Below, one piece after another: positions 27,919 through 32,225 of a DNA stretch of 32,225 nucleotides. The stretch spans positions 1 through 32,225 of the forward strand of contig JAIXVH010000233.1 of the NCBI GenBank assembly GCA_027483125.1, read 5' to 3'. The DNA comes from Acetobacteraceae bacterium (lineage in GTDB: Bacteria; Pseudomonadota; Alphaproteobacteria; Acetobacterales; Acetobacteraceae). Numbering within the stretch: the first letter of the stretch is position 1; every line of letters begins with the position of its first letter. Below the pieces are notes generated by a model. The model had not been told where the DNA came from, made no database searches, and was given only the letters and a program-made list of their open reading frames with translations. The position numbers were made by a program, and so were the translations under genes.

Positions 27919-27948
27919 GTGCCGACAGCAGATACGGCAAACCCAGCG

Positions 27949-28752
27949 CTATTCAAGCTCCGCGCGTGTGCGGGATGGCAGGACCGGCGAGGGATTGCGC
28001 TCGGACAGCATGCGCAGCCCGTCCAGCGTGATGTCCTGGTCGATGCGTTCGATGACGCTTGTGCCCTCGGCGAAGAGCGGTGCCAGGCCGCCAGTGCCAA
28101 TCACCTTCATCGGCGCATCGAATTCAGCCTTGATGCGGCCGGTGATGCCCTCGATCAACCCGACATAGCCCCAGTAGATGCCGGATTGCATGGCGGCGAC
28201 AGTGTTGCGCCCGATCGCCGCCTGCGGGCGGCCGATGCCGATGCGCGGCAGGCGCGCGGCCGCGCGGTGCAGCGCCTCGATCGAGAGGTTGATGCCCGGC
28301 GCGATCACGCCGCCCTGGTAGTCGCCCGCAGCATCCACCACATCGAAGGTGGTGGCGGTGCCGAAATCGATCACGATCAGCGGGCCCTTGTAGTGCCGAT
28401 GCGCGGCGAGCGCGTTCAGCAGGCGGTCGGCGCCGACATCAGTGGGGCTGTCCACCTTGATGGCGAAGCCCCAGTCGAGCGCGGCGCGCGCGACCAGCGG
28501 CTCAGCACCGAACCAGTCGCGGCACAGGCGGCGCAGATTGTAGAGCGCGGCGGGCACCACGGTGCCGATGACGCAGCGGGTGATCTGAACAGGTTTCAGG
28601 GACGCGAATTGCATCAACTGCAGCAGCCACACGGCATATTCGTCAGAGGTGCGCTCGGGCGCCATCGCAATACGCCAACGACCGCGCCACCGCGTGCCGT
28701 CATGCACCGCGAAGACCACATTGGTGTTGCCCGCATCGATGGCCAGCAGCAT
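27949..28752 (-). CDS. coaX: type III pantothenate kinase
   Basis: '[19 protein letters not shown]', '[18 protein letters not shown]', '[45 protein letters not shown]'. Confidence 0.97.
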   Translation of the reverse strand: MLLAIDAGNTNVVFAVHDGTRWRGRWRIAMAPERTSDEYAVWLLQLMQFASLKPVQITRCVIGTVVPAALYNLRRLCRDWFGAEPLVARAALDWGFAIKVDSPTDVGADRLLNALAAHRHYKGPLIVIDFGTATTFDVVDAAGDYQGGVIAPGINLSIEALHRAAARLPRIGIGRPQAAIGRNTVAAMQSGIYWGYVGLIEGITGRIKAEFDAPMKVIGTGGLAPLFAEGTSVIERIDQDITLDGLRMLSERNPSPVLPSRTRAELE

Positions 28753-29426
28753 CAGGCGATTTCCCCTGCGTGCAGCACCACGCTGCCCGCGTCCGTCAGC
28801 AGGCGCAGCCCACCATCATCGGCAAGGCCTTCATAGCGCCCGGCGGTGGTTGTTGCACCCCTGGTGACGGACAGCGGCGTGCCAAGCGCGGGGCCGGCGG
28901 CCTGCCAGGCGCTGCGGATGGCGGCGAAGCCCTCGCGTGCGAGCTGGGCGCGGCGGGTGGCGAGTGCGGCCAGAAGGCGCGCGGCGAAATCCTCCGGCGG
29001 TTCAGCGCCGAGGGCAGCCGTGGCGCGGCCGGTGACATGGGGGGCGAAGGCCAGGTTCACGCCAAAACCGACGGAGAGCCAAGCAATATGCGGGCCATCC
29101 GCTTCGGCCTCCAGCAGGATGCCGGCGACCTTGGCACCATCCAGCATGAGGTCGTTCGGCCATTTCAGTTGTGTGTGCGGGCCGGCTGCATCGTGCAGCG
29201 CGACGGCGGCGAGCAGCGCGTGCTGAGGCGCATCGCGCAAGGGCGCGTCGGGGCGCAGCAGCACCGATAGGTGCAGATTGCCTGATGGTGAATTCCAGGA
29301 TCGGCCATGCGTGCCACGACCTGCGGTCTGACGGCGTGCGAGGATCGCGTGGCCATCGGGCGCGCCCGCCAGCGCTGCTTCGCGCAACGCGTCGGCGGTG
29401 CTGGGGAGGCTGTCGTGGATGATCAC
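28752..29426 (-). CDS. birA: biotin--[acetyl-CoA-carboxylase] ligase
   Basis: '[53 protein letters not shown]', '[20 protein letters not shown]'; no N-terminal HTH. Confidence 0.95.
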   Translation of the reverse strand: MIIHDSLPSTADALREAALAGAPDGHAILARRQTAGRGTHGRSWNSPSGNLHLSVLLRPDAPLRDAPQHALLAAVALHDAAGPHTQLKWPNDLMLDGAKVAGILLEAEADGPHIAWLSVGFGVNLAFAPHVTGRATAALGAEPPEDFAARLLAALATRRAQLAREGFAAIRSAWQAAGPALGTPLSVTRGATTTAGRYEGLADDGGLRLLTDAGSVVLHAGEIA

Positions 29427-30844
29427 CCGATCAGGGAGGCGACCGCCGCGCGTGCCGCCGCCAGCAAGGGGCCGGGGAAGATGAAGAACAGCGCCGTGAA
29501 CAGCCCGGTGCCGCCGATGACGATGGAGAGCGATGTCGGCCGCGGATCGAAGGCCGGCAGCGGCGCGTCGAAATACATCACCTTGATGATGCGCAGATAA
29601 TAATAGGCCGAGACGACCGAGGCCAGCACGCCCACCACCGCCAGCGTCCAGAAGCCCGCCTGCACCGCCGGCAGCAGCACATAAAGCTTGCCGAAGAAGC
29701 CGGCGAGCGGCGGCACGCCGGCCATGGAGAACATGAAGACGGCCATCGCGAGCGCCATGGCGGGGTCGGTGCGGCCGAGGCCGGCGAGGTCATCCACGCC
29801 CTCCACCGCGCGGCCGTTGCGGCGCATGGCGATGAGCACGGCGAAGGCGCCGATGTTCATGAACAGGTATATGGCCATGTAGACCAGCGTGCCGCGCAGG
29901 CCGGCATCGCCGCCAACGGCCAGGCCCATCAGCGCGAAGCCGATATGGCCGATGGAGGAATAGGCCATCAGGCGCTTGATGTTCTGCTGCCCGATGGCGG
30001 CGAAGGCGCCCAGCACCATGGAGCCGAGCGAGGCCAGAATAATGACCTGCTGCCATTGCGCGGTGACATCACCGAAGGGCCCGGCAAGGACGCGCGTGAG
30101 GAGCGCCACGGCGGCGATTTTGGGGGCGGCCGCGAAAAAGGCGGTGACAGGTGTGGGCGCGCCTTCATAGACGTCGGGCGTCCACATATGGAACGGCACG
30201 GCGGAGACCTTGAAGGCCAGGGCCGCGATGATGAAGACGATGCCCACAATGACGCCGGCGGAGACGCCTTGCGGGGAGGAGAGCGCTTCCGCGATGCGGT
30301 CGAAATTGGTGGTGCCGGTGAAGCCATAGACCAGCGAGGCGCCATAGAGCAGCAGGCCGGAGGCCAGCGCACCCAACACGAAATACTTCAGGCCAGCTTC
30401 AGCGCTGCGCGGGTTGTCACGGTCAATCGAGGCAATGACGTAGAGCGGCAGCGAGAGCAGTTCGAGGCCCATGTAGAGCGCCATCAGGTCATTGGCGCTG
30501 ATCATCACCATCATGCCGACGGTGGCGAAGAGAATGAGGACCGGGAATTCGAAGCGCGCGATGCCTTCCTTCTGGTTCCAGTCCATCGCCATCACGATGC
30601 CGAGTGCCGCGCCCAGAATGGCGAGAAGCTTCATGAAACGGCTGAAGCTGTCGGCCACGTATTGGCCGGCGAAGGCGGTGCCTTCGGGCTGCGCCAGCGT
30701 CAGTGCGGCGGCCAGGACCAGGGCGCCGACGACGGCCATGGTGACGGGGAAGGTCGTGTCGCGCTTGGGGATCACGCCGCCGATCAGGATGAAGAGGCCG
30801 GCAATGGCGAGAACGAGTTCGGGGAGTGCGAGAGTCCAGTTCAT
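29423..30844 (-). CDS. nuoN: NADH-quinone oxidoreductase subunit N
   Basis: 'YMGLELLSLPLYVIASIDRDNPRSAEAGLKYFVLGALASGLLLYGASLVYGFTG', 'FHMWTPDVYEGAPTPVTAFFAAAPKIAA', 'QQNIKRLMAYSSIGHIGFALMGL'. Confidence 0.97.
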   Translation of the reverse strand: MNWTLALPELVLAIAGLFILIGGVIPKRDTTFPVTMAVVGALVLAAALTLAQPEGTAFAGQYVADSFSRFMKLLAILGAALGIVMAMDWNQKEGIARFEFPVLILFATVGMMVMISANDLMALYMGLELLSLPLYVIASIDRDNPRSAEAGLKYFVLGALASGLLLYGASLVYGFTGTTNFDRIAEALSSPQGVSAGVIVGIVFIIAALAFKVSAVPFHMWTPDVYEGAPTPVTAFFAAAPKIAAVALLTRVLAGPFGDVTAQWQQVIILASLGSMVLGAFAAIGQQNIKRLMAYSSIGHIGFALMGLAVGGDAGLRGTLVYMAIYLFMNIGAFAVLIAMRRNGRAVEGVDDLAGLGRTDPAMALAMAVFMFSMAGVPPLAGFFGKLYVLLPAVQAGFWTLAVVGVLASVVSAYYYLRIIKVMYFDAPLPAFDPRPTSLSIVIGGTGLFTALFFIFPGPLLAAARAAVASLIG

Positions 30845-30845
30845 G

Positions 30846-32225
30846 TCACTGCATCCCGGCCAGGCGCGTGACCGCCAACGCGGCGTGATGCTGCGTGACG
30901 AGTTGCGCGACCGACGCCTCGAAGAATTGCGTGAAGGATTGCGGCGAAATGCCCATCCAGAGAGTGAGTGCGATCAGCGGCGCGAACACCGCGTGTTCGC
31001 GCGGCGAGAGATCCATCATGGCGCGCAGATTGTCGCGCGTGATCTTGCCGAAGGCGACGCGGCGGTAGAGCAGCAGCATGTATGCCGCGCCCAGGATCAT
31101 GCCGAGGCCGGCGCCGAGCGCGAGCCAGGGCGAGACCGCCCAGGCGCCGACGATCACCAGGAATTCGCCGGGGAAACCCGCGGTGCCGGGGAGTGCGACG
31201 CTGGCCATGGTGAAGAGCATGAACACCAACGCATAGGCGGGCAGGATTTTGGCCACGCCGCCATATCGGGCGATTTCGCGCGTGTGCTCGCGGTCATACA
31301 GGACGCCCACACAGAGGAAGAGCGCGCCAGAGACGACGCCATGGCTGAGCATCTGGAACAGCGCGCCCTCGATCCCCTGCTGGTTGAAGGTGAAGACGCC
31401 GATGGTGACGATGCCCATATGCGCGACCGAGGAATAGGCGATGAGCTTCTTCATGTCGGTCTGCGCGAGTGCGACCAGCGAGGTATAGACCACCGCGATG
31501 ACGGAGAGCGCGAAGATCAGCGGCGCGAAATCGGCGCTGGCTTCGGGCAGCATGGGCATGGAGAAACGGATGAAGCCGTAGCCGCCCATTTTCAGCAGAA
31601 CGCCCGCCAGAATGACGGAGCCCGCGGTGGGCGCTTCGACGTGTGCGTCGGGCAGCCAGGTGTGCACGGGCCACATCGGCACCTTCACCGCGAAGGAGGC
31701 GAAGAAGGCAAGGAAGATGAGGTGCTGCCAGCTGGCCGGCACGTCCCAGGCCAGAAGGTCCGGGATGTCGGTTGTGCCGGCGCCGTACCACAGCGCGATG
31801 ATGGCCAGCAGCATCAGCACCGAACCGGCGAAGGTGTAGAGGAAGAATTTATAGGCCGCGTAGACGCGCCGCGCGCCGCCCCAGACACCGATGATCAGGA
31901 ACATCGGGATCAGCACGCCTTCGAAGAAGATGTAGAACACTACGAAGTCCAGCGCGCAGAACATGCCGACCATCATGGTCTCTAGGATCAGGAAGGCGAT
32001 CATATATTCGCGCACCCGGGTCTGCACCGCTTGCCAGGAAGACAGAATGCAGATGGGCGTCAGCAATGTGGAGAGCAGCACGAACAGCACTGAGATGCCA
32101 TCCACGCCCATATGATAGGTGACGCCGAAATCAGCGAGCCAATCCAGCCTTTCGACGAATTGGAACTCAGCTTCATTCTTGTCGAAGCGGAACCACAGCA
32201 CCAGGGACAGCATGAAGGTGATCAG
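30846..32225 (-). CDS. nuoM: NADH-quinone oxidoreductase subunit M (5' end truncated by window edge)
   Basis: '[28 protein letters not shown]', '[49 protein letters not shown]', '[24 protein letters not shown]'. Frame stays open to the end of the window. Confidence 0.97.
   Translation of the reverse strand: MITFMLSLVLWFRFDKNEAEFQFVERLDWLADFGVTYHMGVDGISVLFVLLSTLLTPICILSSWQAVQTRVREYMIAFLILETMMVGMFCALDFVVFYIFFEGVLIPMFLIIGVWGGARRVYAAYKFFLYTFAGSVLMLLAIIALWYGAGTTDIPDLLAWDVPASWQHLIFLAFFASFAVKVPMWPVHTWLPDAHVEAPTAGSVILAGVLLKMGGYGFIRFSMPMLPEASADFAPLIFALSVIAVVYTSLVALAQTDMKKLIAYSSVAHMGIVTIGVFTFNQQGIEGALFQMLSHGVVSGALFLCVGVLYDREHTREIARYGGVAKILPAYALVFMLFTMASVALPGTAGFPGEFLVIVGAWAVSPWLALGAGLGMILGAAYMLLLYRRVAFGKITRDNLRAMMDLSPREHAVFAPLIALTLWMGISPQSFTQFFEASVAQLVTQHHAALAVTRLAGMQ

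Noticed and set aside
26275-28836. 853-aa plus-strand ORF antisense to rnj/coaX
   Set aside because: Spurious GC-rich antisense frame spanning two clearly recognised genes.
1-32225. CRISPR arrays, tRNA/rRNA genes, transposases, phage or canonical defence genes
   Set aside because: None were recognised on reading; this was a visual check, not an exhaustive search (tRNAscan-SE, CRISPR finder and DefenseFinder would be decisive).

Overview
GC-rich window that looks alphaproteobacterial, probably Acetobacteraceae/Roseomonas-like; this is inferred from gene content and style, not from a search. Right part (about 22.1-32.2 kb): a housekeeping minus-strand run nuoM(partial)-nuoN-birA-coaX-rnj-DUF1467-proS-lolC/E-lolD, with dnaE further left at 15.5-18.9 kb. 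Left part: a type I secretion ABC transporter/HlyD adaptor pair, GtrA, a plus-strand 3-hydroxyisobutyrate-dehydrogenase-like/ALDH/AraC group, a fasciclin-domain protein, and a complete Dpp/Opp-type peptide ABC system whose binding-protein gene converges on its transporter operon. Between lolD and dnaE lie gabD-like ALDH, a DMT/EamA exporter and an uncharacterised 217-aa protein. Most interesting leads: (1) the 217-aa protein has a DUF4347/caspase-like His-Gly...Cys pattern; (2) a Pro-rich short ORF interlocked with a perfect 11-bp inverted repeat directly upstream of proS (TTG start); (3) an AT-richer intergenic segment at 25.54-25.77 kb bounded by outward-facing intrinsic terminators, with possible sRNA(s) or a 58-aa basic ORF; (4) a cluster of five hairpins at 9.48-9.71 kb, one with 23-bp perfect arms; (5) a perfect 12-bp inverted repeat between the two peptide-permease genes. 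All functional statements are unaided readings of the sequence; no database search was run.
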